The notes under the pieces were generated by a model. That model was not told the origin of the DNA, made no database searches, and worked only from the letters and a program-made list of their open reading frames with translations. Positions 1 to 9,203 of a stretch of 64,000 bases of DNA are shown piece by piece (position 1 is the stretch's first letter; each line of letters starts with the position of its first letter). The DNA lies in NCBI RefSeq assembly GCF_002865585.1, contig NZ_CP025581.1, positions 1,612,001 to 1,676,000 of the forward strand. Reading direction: 5' to 3'. The stretch comes from Nocardioides houyundeii. Lineage in GTDB: Bacteria; Actinomycetota; Actinomycetes; Propionibacteriales; Nocardioidaceae. The translations under genes were made by a program, and so were the position numbers.

Positions 1-2004
1 GAAGTCGCGACGGCCCACCGCGGTGGTGCGGAGCCTGGCGATCCACTTGGCAGCCTCCACGTAGAGCACGCGGGTGTCGTTCAGGGACGTCTCGGCCAGG
101 ATCGGGGGATAGTCCTGCGCCGTGACGTTGTCGTAGGGGGAGTAGGAGGCGATCAGGTCGTAGGCCTGCGGGTCGTCCTCCGGGTTGCCCCACTCCTCGT
201 ACTCGGTCACCGTCAGCGGGAGGGTGGAGTCGAGCATGCTGGTCAGGGTGTCCACGAACGGGACGCTGGCCACCGCTCCGGCGAACAGCTCGGGGGCCTG
301 GTTGAGCACCGCCCCGATCAGCAGGCCGCCGGCGCTCCCGCCCTCGGCCACCAGCGTCTCGGGGGTGGCGCGGCCCGTCTCCACCAGGTGCCGGGCACAG
401 TCCACGAAGTCGTTGAAGGTGTTGGGCTTGTTGCCCAGCTTGCCCTCGTCGTACCAACGCCTGCCGACCTCGCCACCCCCGCGGACGTGGGCGATGGCGA
501 ACGCCGCCCCCCGGTCCAGCAGGGAGAGCCGGGCGATCGAGAAGTAGGGGTCGATCGAGGCCTCGTAGGCGCCGTACCCGTAGAGCAGCGTGGGAACCGG
601 GCCGTCGTCCCACGCGCCCCGACGGGCCACCACCGAGATCGGCACCTGCTCGCCGTCCCGGGCGGTGGCCCAGATCCGGTGCTCCTCGTAGTCCTCGGGG
701 TCGTACCCGCCCAGCACCGGGGCTCGGCGCAGCAGGGTGAGCTCGCGGGTGCGTACGTCGTAGTCGTAGACCGACGAGGGCACCGAGAGCGAGGTGTAGC
801 CGAGCCGCACCAGGGGCTGGTCGAACGACGGGTTGGACCCTGCACCCACGGTGTAGACCTCGCGGTCGAACTCGACCAGGTAGTCCTCGCCGAGCCCGGC
901 CTCGGTGAGCTCGATGATCCGCAGCTGGGTCAGCGCCTGGCTGCGCTGGTGGATCACCAGGTGGGTGGCGAAGGCGTCGACGTCCTCGAGGCGGACCGCG
1001 GGGTCGTGGCTGACGACGGGCTGCCAGTCGTCGGGGTCGGTCGGGACGACCGGGGCGAGCGCGAGCTCGAAGTCGGGCCCGGAGCCGTTGTGCAGCACCA
1101 GGAAGACGTCCCGGCCAGCCACCACGGCCGGCTCGAGGTTGTACTCCAGCCCCTCCCGGCGCGGGCAGAAGACCACGAACTCGCCGTCCGGCTGCGCGGT
1201 GTCCCGGAAGGACCACTCGGTGGTCGACTTGGAGCCGCTGACGATGAACAGGAAGCGGTCGTCGCGGCTGCGCCCCACGTTGACCCAGAATCGACCGTCC
1301 GGCTCGTGGTGCACGAGCTGGTCGGCCTCCTGGGCGGTGCCGAGCCGGTGACGCCACACCTTGTCGGGGCGCCAGGACTCGTCCACGGTGGTGTAGTAGA
1401 AGGAGCGTCCGTCGACGTCCCAGGTGACACCGCCGAGGACGCCGGTGACCACGTCGGGGAGCAGCTCGGTGGTGCCGAGGTCCTTGACGCGGACCGTGTA
1501 CCTCTCGTCGCCGGCGGTGTCGGTGGCGTAGGCCAGCAGGGTGCCGTCCAGGGTGAGCGAGGAGCCCCCGAGGGAGAAGAACTCGTGACCCTCGGCGAGC
1601 TCGTTGAGGTCGAGGAGCACCTCCTCGCCCGGCAGTGCCGGCTGGTCGGGGGCAGCGTCGCCGTCCGGCCGGGGCGGGGTCCAGTCGGCCGCGTCAACCA
1701 CCGGCACCCGGCAGCTCACGCCGTAGTCCTTGCCCTCGAAGGAGCGGGAGTAGAACCACCAGCCGCGGTTGCGGGTGGGCACGGAGAGGTCGGTCTCCTT
1801 GGTGCGTGCCTTGATCTCGGTGAAGATCTGCTCGCGCAGTCCCGCCAGGTGCGCCGTGCGCTCGGCCGTCCAGGCGTTCTCGGCCGCGAGGTGGTCCAGC
1901 ACCTCGCGGGACTCCTTGTCCCGCAACCAGTCGTAGTCGTCGGTGCGGGTCCGACCATGGTGCTGCTGGGTGACGGGACGAGGTGCGGGGGACGGCGGCT
2001 GCAT
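1..2004 (-). CDS. ptrB: Oligopeptidase B (S9 prolyl oligopeptidase family), 3' end outside the window
   Basis: Cytosolic serine peptidase that cuts short peptides after basic residues. The ATG at 2004 starts MQPPSPAPRP, followed by the family N-terminal signature DDYDWLRDKE and a beta-propeller region. The alpha/beta hydrolase domain holds the nucleophile motif GGSAGG (Ser about residue 557) and the acid LNDTRV (Asp about residue 643). The frame is open for 668 codons and still open at base 1, so the catalytic His near the C-terminus (usual length about 690-720) lies outside. It is divergent from pxpA with 70 bp between starts. The choice between oligopeptidase B and another S9 subfamily rests on the DDYxWLRD and NDTRV motifs. 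Confidence 0.9.
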   Translation of the reverse strand, partial: MQPPSPAPRPVTQQHHGRTRTDDYDWLRDKESREVLDHLAAENAWTAERTAHLAGLREQIFTEIKARTKETDLSVPTRNRGWWFYSRSFEGKDYGVSCRVPVVDAADWTPPRPDGDAAPDQPALPGEEVLLDLNELAEGHEFFSLGGSSLTLDGTLLAYATDTAGDERYTVRVKDLGTTELLPDVVTGVLGGVTWDVDGRSFYYTTVDESWRPDKVWRHRLGTAQEADQLVHHEPDGRFWVNVGRSRDDRFLFIVSGSKSTTEWSFRDTAQPDGEFVVFCPRREGLEYNLEPAVVAGRDVFLVLHNGSGPDFELALAPVVPTDPDDWQPVVSHDPAVRLEDVDAFATHLVIHQRSQALTQLRIIELTEAGLGEDYLVEFDREVYTVGAGSNPSFDQPLVRLGYTSLSVPSSVYDYDVRTRELTLLRRAPVLGGYDPEDYEEHRIWATARDGEQVPISVVARRGAWDDGPVPTLLYGYGAYEASIDPYFSIARLSLLDRGAAFAIAHVRGGGEVGRRWYDEGKLGNKPNTFNDFVDCARHLVETGRATPETLVAEGGSAGGLLIGAVLNQAPELFAGAVASVPFVDTLTSMLDSTLPLTVTEYEEWGNPEDDPQAYDLIASYSPYDNVTAQDYPPILAETSLNDTRVLYVEAAKWIARLRTTAVGRRDF

Positions 2005-2074
2005 GCGCGAAGGGTACGTGGCCGGTGAGCGAGGCGGACTCCCGAGCGGGCGAGGCCCGGGCGACAATGGGCTC

Positions 2075-2764
2075 ATGCACGTGGACCTGAACGCCGACCT
2101 CGGTGAGGAGGTCACCGACGACGTCGCGCTGCTCGGCCTGGTCACCAGCGCCAACGTCGCCTGCGGCTACCACGCCGGGAGTCCGGCCATCATGCGCGCA
2201 GTGTGCGCCGAGGCGGCACGCCGCGGCGTCTCGGTGGGCGCTCAGGTGTCCTACGCGGACCGGGAGAACTTCGGCCGGCTGCCCCGTGAGGTGGCCTTCG
2301 ACCTGCTGGTCGAGCAGGTCGCCGACCAGGTGGGCCTGCTTGCCTCGATCGCGGAGTCCGCAGGGATCTTGGTGCGCTACGTGAAGCCGCACGGCGCCCT
2401 CTACCACCGGGTCTGCGAGGACGAGGAGCAGGCGGCGGCGGTGCTGGCGGGCTCCGGGGAGCTTCCGGTCCTGGGGTTTCCCGGCAGCGTGCTCCTCCGG
2501 GGCGCGGCGAGCGCCGGTCGTGGCACGCACCCCGAGGGGTTCCCGGACCGGGGCTACACCGACGCGGGTCGCCTGGTCCCCCGCGGGCAGCCCGGCGCGC
2601 ACGTGGCCGGGGCGGAGCAGGTGTCGGCCAGGGCGGTCGCCCTGGCCCGGTCCGGCACGGTGAGCTCGTTGTGCCTGCACGGGGACAGCCCCGGCGCGGT
2701 GGCCCATGCCGCAGCGGTGCGCGCCGCCCTGGTCGGGGCCGGCTTCGAGCTGGTCCCGCTGTGA
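2075..2764 (+). CDS. pxpA: 5-oxoprolinase subunit A (LamB/YcsF family)
   Basis: Subunit of the bacterial ATP-dependent 5-oxoprolinase, which opens pyroglutamate to glutamate together with PxpB and PxpC. The 229-residue protein carries the YcsF signatures LNADLGE (residues 4-10), ANVACGYHAG (about 29-38) and KPHGALYH (about 106-113). It is slightly shorter than the usual 240-255. The ATG at 2075 is chosen because homology starts exactly there (MHVDLNADLG) and because a GACAAT hexamer at 2063-2068 sits 6 bases upstream, as expected for a leaderless mRNA. It is the first gene of a three-gene operon; its stop overlaps the next start. Confidence 0.93.
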   Translation: MHVDLNADLGEEVTDDVALLGLVTSANVACGYHAGSPAIMRAVCAEAARRGVSVGAQVSYADRENFGRLPREVAFDLLVEQVADQVGLLASIAESAGILVRYVKPHGALYHRVCEDEEQAAAVLAGSGELPVLGFPGSVLLRGAASAGRGTHPEGFPDRGYTDAGRLVPRGQPGAHVAGAEQVSARAVALARSGTVSSLCLHGDSPGAVAHAAAVRAALVGAGFELVPL

Positions 2765-3387
2765 CATCGGTCGGGGAGCACCCGGCCCCCGCCACCCGCC
2801 GTGTGGGCCCGCGGGCGCTGCTCGTGGAGGTGGCCGACCATCATGAGGCACGGGCGCTCGCGTCGTGGATCCGCACCCAGCTGGTCTCCCTCACCGACGT
2901 CGTACCCGCGGCCCGCACAGTGCTGCTGGACGGTCTGGACGATCCGGCGCGGGTCAGTCAGCTCGTCGGCGGGTGGCGGCCGGGGGCGGTGGAGCCTCCG
3001 CACGGACGATCGGTCCGGATCCCGGTCCGGTACGACGGCCCGGACCTGGCGGTCGTGGCGCGGAGCTGGGGCGTCACCGAGGACGAGGTGGTGCGTCGGC
3101 ACACCGGCCTGGAGCTGGTCAGTGCCTTCGTCGGCTTCGCGCCCGGGTTCAGCTATCTCGGGGGGCTGCCGGAGGAGTGGTCTGTGCCGCGCCTGGAATC
3201 CCCGCGCTCCCGGGTCCCAGCAGGCGCCGTGGCGATCGCGGACCGCTGGTGCGCGGTCTACCCCGGCGAGTCACCAGGGGGCTGGCTCCTGCTCGGCCGC
3301 ACCGACGTCACCGTGTGGGACCTGAGCCAGGCCGACGAGCCGTCACTGCTGCCTCCGGGCACCCGGGTCAGGTTCGTGGCGGCATGA
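2761..3387 (+). CDS. pxpB: 5-oxoprolinase subunit B (KipI family)
   Basis: Second 5-oxoprolinase subunit, related to the Bacillus kinase inhibitor KipI. The start is the GTG at 2761, giving a 4-base GTGA overlap with the pxpA stop and hence translational coupling; 208 residues. The family core VGFAPGFSYLGGLP is at about residues 124-137, followed by VPAGAVAIADRW and GGWLLLGRTD. The stop overlaps the pxpC ATG by 4 bases. Confidence 0.92.
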   Translation: MTSVGEHPAPATRRVGPRALLVEVADHHEARALASWIRTQLVSLTDVVPAARTVLLDGLDDPARVSQLVGGWRPGAVEPPHGRSVRIPVRYDGPDLAVVARSWGVTEDEVVRRHTGLELVSAFVGFAPGFSYLGGLPEEWSVPRLESPRSRVPAGAVAIADRWCAVYPGESPGGWLLLGRTDVTVWDLSQADEPSLLPPGTRVRFVAA

Positions 3388-4226
3388 GCCTGCTGGTCAC
3401 CGATGCTGGACTCCTGACGACGGTGCAGGACCGGGGCCGGCCCGGCTGGGCCCATCTCGGGGTGCCTCGGGCCGGTGCGCTGGACGGCCCGGCCGCGGCG
3501 CTGGCCAACCGGCTGGTGGGCAACCCGGTGTCCGCGGCGCTGCTGGAGGCCACCCTGGGGGGCCTGAGGTTCCGGGCCGAGCGGGCCTGCCTCCTGGCGG
3601 TCACCGGTGCCGCGTGCCGCGTCGACGTGGGCGGCCGGCCGGCTCCCTGGGGGGCTGCGTTCTCGGTCCGGGCGGGCACGGAGGTCGCGCTCGGCCCCGC
3701 CTCAGACGGTGCGCGCTGCTACGTCGCGGTGCGGGGCGGGATCGCCGTGCCGCCGGTCCTGGGCTCCAGGTCCACCGACACGTTGTCGTGGGTGGGGCCA
3801 CCCGTGGTCACCGAGGGCACCAGGCTGCCCCTGGGTGCCGCCTCGGGCGACGGACCGGCAGACGTGGTGATGACCGCGGCGCCGCACCGGCGCCGCGAGC
3901 TCCTGCTGCACCTGGGTCCCCGGGCCGACTGGGTCGCGGATCCCGGCAGCCTCGACGGTGCGACCTACCGGGTGGGCACGGACTCGGACCGGGTGGGGCT
4001 GAGGCTGGACGGACCCGTCGTACGCCGCGCCCGGTCCGGGGAGCTGATGAGTGAGGGGATCGTGCTGGGTGCGGTGCAGCTGCCTCCCTCGGGCCTGCCG
4101 CTCGTCTTCCTGCACGACCACCCCACGACTGGTGGATATCCGGTGATCGCGGTGGTGGACGAGGCCGACCTCCCCGTGTGCGCCCAGGCCAGGCCGGGGG
4201 AGGAGCTGGTGCTACGCCTGCGGTGA
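3384..4226 (+). CDS. pxpC: 5-oxoprolinase subunit C (KipA / biotin-dependent carboxyltransferase family)
   Basis: Third 5-oxoprolinase subunit, 280 residues. ATG at 3384 overlaps the pxpB stop (ATGA). Family signatures are TTVQDRGRPGWAHLGVPR near the N-terminus, LEATLGGLRF (about residues 53-62), YRVGTDSDRVGLRL, and a C-terminal GYPVIAVV. The complete A-B-C order with overlapping junctions supports pyroglutamate salvage rather than the urea carboxylase reaction of the wider family. Its last 15 bases overlap the 3' end of the convergent dinB gene. Confidence 0.92.
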   Translation: MSLLVTDAGLLTTVQDRGRPGWAHLGVPRAGALDGPAAALANRLVGNPVSAALLEATLGGLRFRAERACLLAVTGAACRVDVGGRPAPWGAAFSVRAGTEVALGPASDGARCYVAVRGGIAVPPVLGSRSTDTLSWVGPPVVTEGTRLPLGAASGDGPADVVMTAAPHRRRELLLHLGPRADWVADPGSLDGATYRVGTDSDRVGLRLDGPVVRRARSGELMSEGIVLGAVQLPPSGLPLVFLHDHPTTGGYPVIAVVDEADLPVCAQARPGEELVLRLR

Positions 4227-5537
4227 GGTCGGCACCCACGGGGAGAGCGCGGCGTCGTCGATCGCGAAGGACCGCACCGGGCCGGGCGCCGTCTCGGCGG
4301 TCTCGAACCGCACGGTCACCACGCCCCGACCCGAGCCCCAGACCCACCCGCGTCCGTGCACGGCGTGGACGACGTCCATCCCCGGGCTCCAGCTCCTGCT
4401 CACCGGCGCCGGGGCCTGGGCCGGGTCGGGGAGCGCCGGGACGTCCTCGAGCGCGGTCTCCCCGAACAGGTCGTCCTGGATCCAGTCCGCGAGGCCCGAG
4501 ACCCCGACCCCGAGCAGCCGGACGCCGCCGGAGGTGTCGAGCTCGACGAGCAGGCCTCTTGCCACGCGGGCGATGACGGCCGCGGCGTCGGTGGGGGCGC
4601 TCAGCGTGCTGGAGCGGCTGAGCGTGGTGAAGTCGTGCAGCCGGACCTTGATCGTGACCGTGCGACCGGAGTGTCCCTGCTTGCGCAGCCTGTCCGCCAC
4701 CGAGGTGGCGTGCCGGGTGAGCAGCGCCTCCATGAGCCTGCGGTCGGTGAGGTCCGTGTCGTAGGTGTCCTCGACGCTGACGGACTTGGCCTCACGCTCG
4801 GGCACCACCGCGCGGTCGTCCTGGGCCCGGGCCAGCTGGTACAGGCCGTGGCCCTGGGCCTTTCCGAGCAGGCGCACGGCCTCGTCCTCGGAGATCGACT
4901 CGAGGTCGGCGACCGTGGTGATGCCCGCACGACGCAGGCGCTCGGTGGTGGCCGGGCCGACCCCGGGGATCACCGAGACGTGCATGGGACGCAGCAGCTC
5001 GCGCTCGGTGCCCGGCGGCACCACCGTGAGTCCGTCGGGCTTCTCCAGCTCGCTGGCCACCTTGGCGATGAACTTCGAGGAGCCCACCCCCACCGAGGCG
5101 GTCAGTCCGCCGGTCCGGTCGTGGACCCCGGTGCGCAGGTGCTCGGCCACCGTCGCGACGGTGACCACGTCGAGCGAGGGCAGCCCGGCGGCGGCGAGGT
5201 CGACGAAGGCCTCGTCCAGGGAGAGTGGCTCGACCAGCGGAGAGACCTCCTGGAGGAGTCCCATGACGATCCGGCTGGCCTCGCGGTAGGCGTGGAAGCG
5301 CCCCGAGAGGAAGGCGGCGTGCGGACAGCGAGCCCTCGCCTCCCGGGTGGACATGGCTGATCGGACCCCGTACCGGCGAGCCTCGTACGACGCCGTGGCC
5401 ACCACACCGCGGCCCCCGGTGCCCCCGACGATCACCGGCTTGCCGCGCAGCGACGGCTTGTCACGCTGCTCGACCGAGGCGAAGAAGGCGTCCAGGTCCA
5501 GGTGCAGGACCGAGGCGGTGGTGCGCATCAGGCGCAC
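4212..5537 (-). CDS. dinB: DNA polymerase IV (Y-family, DinB)
   Basis: Error-prone translesion polymerase, 441 residues from the GTG at 5537 (an ATG 9 bases further in is an alternative). Catalytic motif HLDLDAFFASVEQ lies at residues 12-24 and SLDEAFVD at about 106-113, giving the palm carboxylates; GVGSSKFIAKVASELEKP and the helix-hairpin-helix segment IPGVGPATTERL follow. The C-terminal extension after the little-finger domain is acidic and poorly conserved. A CACAAT hexamer at 5569-5564 points to a leaderless ATG at 5557, but that frame stops after nine codons, so either the true start is 5537 or a base is missing here. Confidence 0.93.
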   Translation of the reverse strand: MRLMRTTASVLHLDLDAFFASVEQRDKPSLRGKPVIVGGTGGRGVVATASYEARRYGVRSAMSTREARARCPHAAFLSGRFHAYREASRIVMGLLQEVSPLVEPLSLDEAFVDLAAAGLPSLDVVTVATVAEHLRTGVHDRTGGLTASVGVGSSKFIAKVASELEKPDGLTVVPPGTERELLRPMHVSVIPGVGPATTERLRRAGITTVADLESISEDEAVRLLGKAQGHGLYQLARAQDDRAVVPEREAKSVSVEDTYDTDLTDRRLMEALLTRHATSVADRLRKQGHSGRTVTIKVRLHDFTTLSRSSTLSAPTDAAAVIARVARGLLVELDTSGGVRLLGVGVSGLADWIQDDLFGETALEDVPALPDPAQAPAPVSRSWSPGMDVVHAVHGRGWVWGSGRGVVTVRFETAETAPGPVRSFAIDDAALSPWVPTSPQA

Positions 5538-5700
5538 GTCGCACGTCGGCCGGTCATGGAGCCATTGTGGACGTCCCAGCGACGCTCAGCCGCACCGCCC
5601 GGGCCGCGGCGCGCCCACAGCCGGCGCCGTCAGCGCGTTTCTCCACAGGCGCCTGCAGCCAGCAGGCGGCATGGCCCGGCCGCGCCGCAGTCTGGGACGC

Positions 5701-6660
5701 ATGACAGACCAACGCCACCTCGCCGTCCGTTCCCCTGAGGACCTGCTCGCCTGCGTCCCCCTCCTGCTGGGCTTCCTGCCCGCGGAGTCGGTGGTGATGC
5801 TCGGGCTGCCTCCCGACCCGGCGTTCCACGCCCGTGTCGACATCGCGCCGGCTCCGGAGCTCCCACGGATGTGCCAGGCGCTGGTGGCTCCCGCGCTCAA
5901 GCATCGGCTCGGCCGCGTGGTGCTCTGCGTGTTCACCGATCTGGACGCGGCGGGGGTCGTGGTCCAGGAGCTGCTCGCCGCCTTCCGCGTCGCCGGCATC
6001 GAGGTCCGAGAGGTGATCACGGCAGACGGGCGCAACTGGCGAACCATGCTCACCGCCGAGGAGCTCGGTGAGCACCAGACGTACGGCAGCTACGACGCGC
6101 TCAGCCATCGGTTCGTGGCGGAGGCCGTCGTCGCCGGTCAGGTGGTCCTCGCCTCGCGCGAGCGGCTGGCACTCAGCCTGGCACCGGACCCGGCGGCCGC
6201 CGCGAAGGTGGCCTCCGCCCTGGCCGTCCAGGCCGTGCCGGATCCGTCGTGGGTGGTGCGCACGACGGCCGCCCACGCCGCCGCAGGGACCTGCCCGACG
6301 CCGCGGGAGACGGCGCGCCTGGTGGTGGCGCTGGTCGACCTGGACTGCCGAGACGTCGCCTGGGGCACGGTCCGGCGGGCCGAGGCTCGTGCCCATCTCG
6401 ACGTCTGGCTGGGGGTCTGCCGTGCCACTCCGACGCCGTTGGTGGCAGCTCCTGCGGCGGTGGCGGCCTTCCTCGCCTGGTTGGCCGGCGACGGCGCGCT
6501 GTCCTGGTGCGCCCTGGACCGGTCTCGGGAGGCGGGGGTGCCGTGCAGTCTCGCCGGACTGGTCGAGGACCTGCTCCAGCAGGCGGTCTCACCGCTGGAC
6601 TGGCGCCCGGTGCTGCCCGAGCCCCGATCGGCCGACCCGTGGACCGGTGGCGCTGCCTGA
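5701..6660 (+). CDS. DUF4192 family protein
   Basis: 319-residue soluble protein matching the actinobacterial DUF4192 family in its opening segment VRSPEDLLACVPLLLGFLPA and following ESVVMLGL. No catalytic motif is recognisable and I know no established function. The start at 5701 fits homology and a CAGTCT hexamer (5688-5693) seven bases upstream. It stands alone between dinB (divergent) and the ligase gene 36 bp downstream. Confidence 0.85.
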   Translation: MTDQRHLAVRSPEDLLACVPLLLGFLPAESVVMLGLPPDPAFHARVDIAPAPELPRMCQALVAPALKHRLGRVVLCVFTDLDAAGVVVQELLAAFRVAGIEVREVITADGRNWRTMLTAEELGEHQTYGSYDALSHRFVAEAVVAGQVVLASRERLALSLAPDPAAAAKVASALAVQAVPDPSWVVRTTAAHAAAGTCPTPRETARLVVALVDLDCRDVAWGTVRRAEARAHLDVWLGVCRATPTPLVAAPAAVAAFLAWLAGDGALSWCALDRSREAGVPCSLAGLVEDLLQQAVSPLDWRPVLPEPRSADPWTGGAA

Positions 6661-6695
6661 GGTGCGGTGGCTGCGGAGATGGTTATCGTTCCCCC

Positions 6696-8159
6696 ATGGG
6701 TCAAGAGGTCGAGGCACAGGAGTTCTCCCGGGCGGACCGGACGAGGCACCGTGAGAAGGTGCGGCGCGGCCTCGACGTGTTCGCCCGCATGCTGCGCGAG
6801 GCGCGGTTCGACACCGACGACCCGATGACCGGCCTGGAGGTCGAGTTCAACCTCATCGACGAAGCCGGCGACCCAGCGCTGAAGAACGCCGAGGCGCTCG
6901 AGGCGATCGCCAACCCTGCGTTCCAGACCGAGCTCGGGCAGTTCAACATCGAGATCAACTGCGAGCCGGCACGCCTGCGGGAGCGGGGACTGACCCAGTT
7001 CGAGCAGGGCCTGCGGATCAGCCTCAACGCGGCCGAGGAGCGCTCCGCCAAGGTGGGAGCGCACCTGGTGATGATCGGGATCCTGCCCACCCTGGCCGAG
7101 GGGCACATGAGCCTGGGCGCGATCAGCACCAACCCCCGCTACCGGCTGCTCAGCGAGCAGATCCTGAACGCCCGCGGCGAGGACATCTCGATCTCGATCT
7201 CCGGCACCGAGCGTCTGCAGACGACCGCGGACTCGATCGTGCCCGAGGCGGCCTGCACGAGCACCCAGTTCCACATCCAGACCTCGCCCGACGAGTTCGC
7301 CGCGTACTGGAACGCCAGCCAGGTCATCGCCGGGGTGCAGCTGGCCGTGGGCGCCAACTCGCCGTACCTGTTGGGCAAGCAACTGTGGCACGAGACCAGG
7401 ATCCCGTTGTTCGAGCAGGCCACGGACACCCGCAGCGAGGAGCTCAAGGCCCAGGGCGTGCGGCCACGGGTGTGGTTCGGGGAGCGGTGGATCACCTCCG
7501 TCTTCGACCTCTTCGAGGAGAACGTGCGCTACTTCCCCGCGCTGCTGCCGATCAGCGACGACGAGGACCCGCTGGCCGTGCTGGAGGAGGGGGGCACTCC
7601 AGGCCTGCACGAGCTGCGGCTGCACAACGGCACGATCTACCGCTGGAACCGCCCCGTCTACGACGTCGCCGCCGGGGTTCCGCACCTCCGCGTGGAGAAC
7701 CGGATCCTCGCGGCCGGCCCGACCGTGGCCGACACCATCGCCAACGCCGCCTTCTACTTCGGGCTCGTTCGCGCCCTCGCCACCGGCGAGCGTCCGCTGT
7801 GGTCCCAGATGTCGTTCAGCGCGGCCGAGGAGAACTTCCACGTCGCCGCGGAGCACGGCATCGACGCCGAGGTCTACTGGCCGGGCCTGGGGCAGGTCAG
7901 CGCCTCCGAGCTCGTGCTGCGCCGGCTGCTGCCCCTGGCCCACGAGGGACTGGCGTCCTGGGGTGTGGAGACGGATGAAAGGGAGCGGCTGCTCGGGATC
8001 ATCGAGCAGCGCTGCCTGCTGCGGACCAACGGCGCCCAGTGGTTCGTGGCGCGCATGGCCGAGCGTGCCGAGGACGACCGCGAGGCATCGCTGCGCGCGA
8101 CCCTGCTGGAGTACGCCGAGCGGATGCACAGCAACGATCCCGTGCACACCTGGAGCTGA
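6696..8159 (+). CDS. Glutamate-cysteine ligase family protein (GCS2 type)
   Basis: 487-residue member of the GCS2 carboxylate-amine ligase superfamily, the family used for gamma-glutamyl bond formation (glutathione or a gamma-glutamyl compound). The N-terminal block MTGLEVEFNLID and the FNIEINCEP segment (about residues 83-91) hold the acidic metal/ATP ligands; STQFHIQTSP and RVENRILAAGP follow. Actinobacteria of this kind normally make mycothiol, so the true product is uncertain. ATG at 6696 is taken from homology. No obvious partner gene is adjacent. Confidence 0.82.
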   Translation: MGQEVEAQEFSRADRTRHREKVRRGLDVFARMLREARFDTDDPMTGLEVEFNLIDEAGDPALKNAEALEAIANPAFQTELGQFNIEINCEPARLRERGLTQFEQGLRISLNAAEERSAKVGAHLVMIGILPTLAEGHMSLGAISTNPRYRLLSEQILNARGEDISISISGTERLQTTADSIVPEAACTSTQFHIQTSPDEFAAYWNASQVIAGVQLAVGANSPYLLGKQLWHETRIPLFEQATDTRSEELKAQGVRPRVWFGERWITSVFDLFEENVRYFPALLPISDDEDPLAVLEEGGTPGLHELRLHNGTIYRWNRPVYDVAAGVPHLRVENRILAAGPTVADTIANAAFYFGLVRALATGERPLWSQMSFSAAEENFHVAAEHGIDAEVYWPGLGQVSASELVLRRLLPLAHEGLASWGVETDERERLLGIIEQRCLLRTNGAQWFVARMAERAEDDREASLRATLLEYAERMHSNDPVHTWS

Positions 8160-8170
8160 GGCAGCCTCGT

Positions 8171-8608
8171 TCACCGCCGCAGTCGGCGCCAGGTGCGCGA
8201 GCGGGCAGTGGGGTGATGGACCCACCCGTGCCGCGTCACCAGGGCGAAGCTGGGGGTGAGTCCCAGCTCGCGCCAGGCCGCGTCGCCGGCCGACAGCCAG
8301 TCGAGGTCGGCAGGGCACAGCTCGGTGTCGCCGGACCTGGTCAGCCACAGCACCGGGGCGGGGTGGGCCTCCAAAGCCCGGTTGCCCAGGGCGACCGCGA
8401 CCTCGACCCTGGTGTGCCTGTCGAGCATCTCGTCCCTGGCGGGGTCGAAGTGCACCGAGTCGGCGCCGGAGTCCGAGACCTGCCCCGGCAGCCCGGCCCA
8501 CAGCCGCGGCTCGAGGTGGCCGCGGGGAGAGTGGGCCTTCAGCGCCAGGACGCTGCCGCGCAGGCCCCGCTCCACGGCTCGGGGGAGGGAACTGGGCTCG
8601 GACGACAC
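8171..8608 (-). CDS. Conserved hypothetical protein
   Basis: 145 residues from a GTG at 8608 (an ATG at 8626 would add six). No recognised domain, signal peptide or membrane segment. The C-terminal third contains VLWLTRSGDTELCPADLDW and ends in a very basic tail (ARSRTWRRLRR). Wobble positions are strongly G/C, which supports coding. It is convergent with the ligase gene, 11 bp between stops. Confidence 0.6.
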   Translation of the reverse strand: MSSEPSSLPRAVERGLRGSVLALKAHSPRGHLEPRLWAGLPGQVSDSGADSVHFDPARDEMLDRHTRVEVAVALGNRALEAHPAPVLWLTRSGDTELCPADLDWLSAGDAAWRELGLTPSFALVTRHGWVHHPTARSRTWRRLRR

Positions 8609-8662
8609 CCTGCCACCCTGCCGCACCCGGCCCCCGTGGGGTGATCAGTTCTCCACAAGGTC

Positions 8663-8683
8663 CCCAATCGCGCGGCGATTGGG
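8663..8683. promoter_or_regulatory. 9-3-9 palindrome, likely operator of the stress protein gene
   Basis: CCCAATCGC-gcg-GCGATTGGG is a perfect inverted repeat that abuts a TAGCGT -10-like hexamer at 8684-8689. Its position just upstream of the presumed -10 of the universal stress protein gene suggests a regulator binding site; a hairpin in a leader RNA is less likely because it precedes the presumed start of transcription. Confidence 0.5.
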
Positions 8684-8757
8684 TAGCGTGCGCGTCGGGG
8701 CCGCACCAGCGGCACACGAATGGCCCGGCGCGAGCCCGGGCAGAGGGAGCCAGCCTG

Positions 8758-9156
8758 ATGGGTACCGTGGTTGTGGGATACGTGGCCAAGCCTGAGGGTG
8801 AGGCCGCTCTGTCGAAGGCCATCGAGGAGGCCAAGCTGCGGGGGGCCAAGCTGGTGGTGGTCAACTCCCACCGCGGCGGCGCCGAGTACGACGGCGACAC
8901 GGCACGGCGCGCCTCCGACGAGATCGAGTCGGTGCAGCAGCGGCTCGCCGAGTCCGGTCTGGAGTACGACGTGCGCCAGATGGTGCGCGGCTTCGAGCCC
9001 GCCGAGGACCTGATCAGCCTGGCCGACGCCAACTCGGCCGAGCTCATCGTCATCGGCCTGCGCAAGCGGACCCCCGTCGGCAAGCTCATCCTCGGCAGCA
9101 ACGCCCAGCGCATCCTGCTGGACGCCACGTGCCCGGTGCTGGCGGTCAAGGCCTGA
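8758..9156 (+). CDS. Universal stress protein (UspA family)
   Basis: Single-domain Usp of 132 residues. It opens VVVGYVAKPEG and ends with the ATP-binding signature GLRKRTPVGKLILGSNAQRILL followed by CPVLAVKA, so it belongs to the nucleotide-binding Usp class. The ATG at 8758 has AGGGAG at a workable distance. The likely promoter is TAGCGT at 8684-8689, preceded by a palindrome, giving a leader of about 65 bases. Confidence 0.92.
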   Translation: MGTVVVGYVAKPEGEAALSKAIEEAKLRGAKLVVVNSHRGGAEYDGDTARRASDEIESVQQRLAESGLEYDVRQMVRGFEPAEDLISLADANSAELIVIGLRKRTPVGKLILGSNAQRILLDATCPVLAVKA

Positions 9157-9203
9157 GCGCACCGCGGGTGCAAGGCGTTGCCGCGGCGCGGCATGATGGC
9201 GCC

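Noticed and set aside
5555..5569. Leaderless start of dinB at 5557
   Set aside because: The -10-like CACAAT is well placed, but the frame stops after nine codons and is out of phase with dinB; left open as a possible indel.
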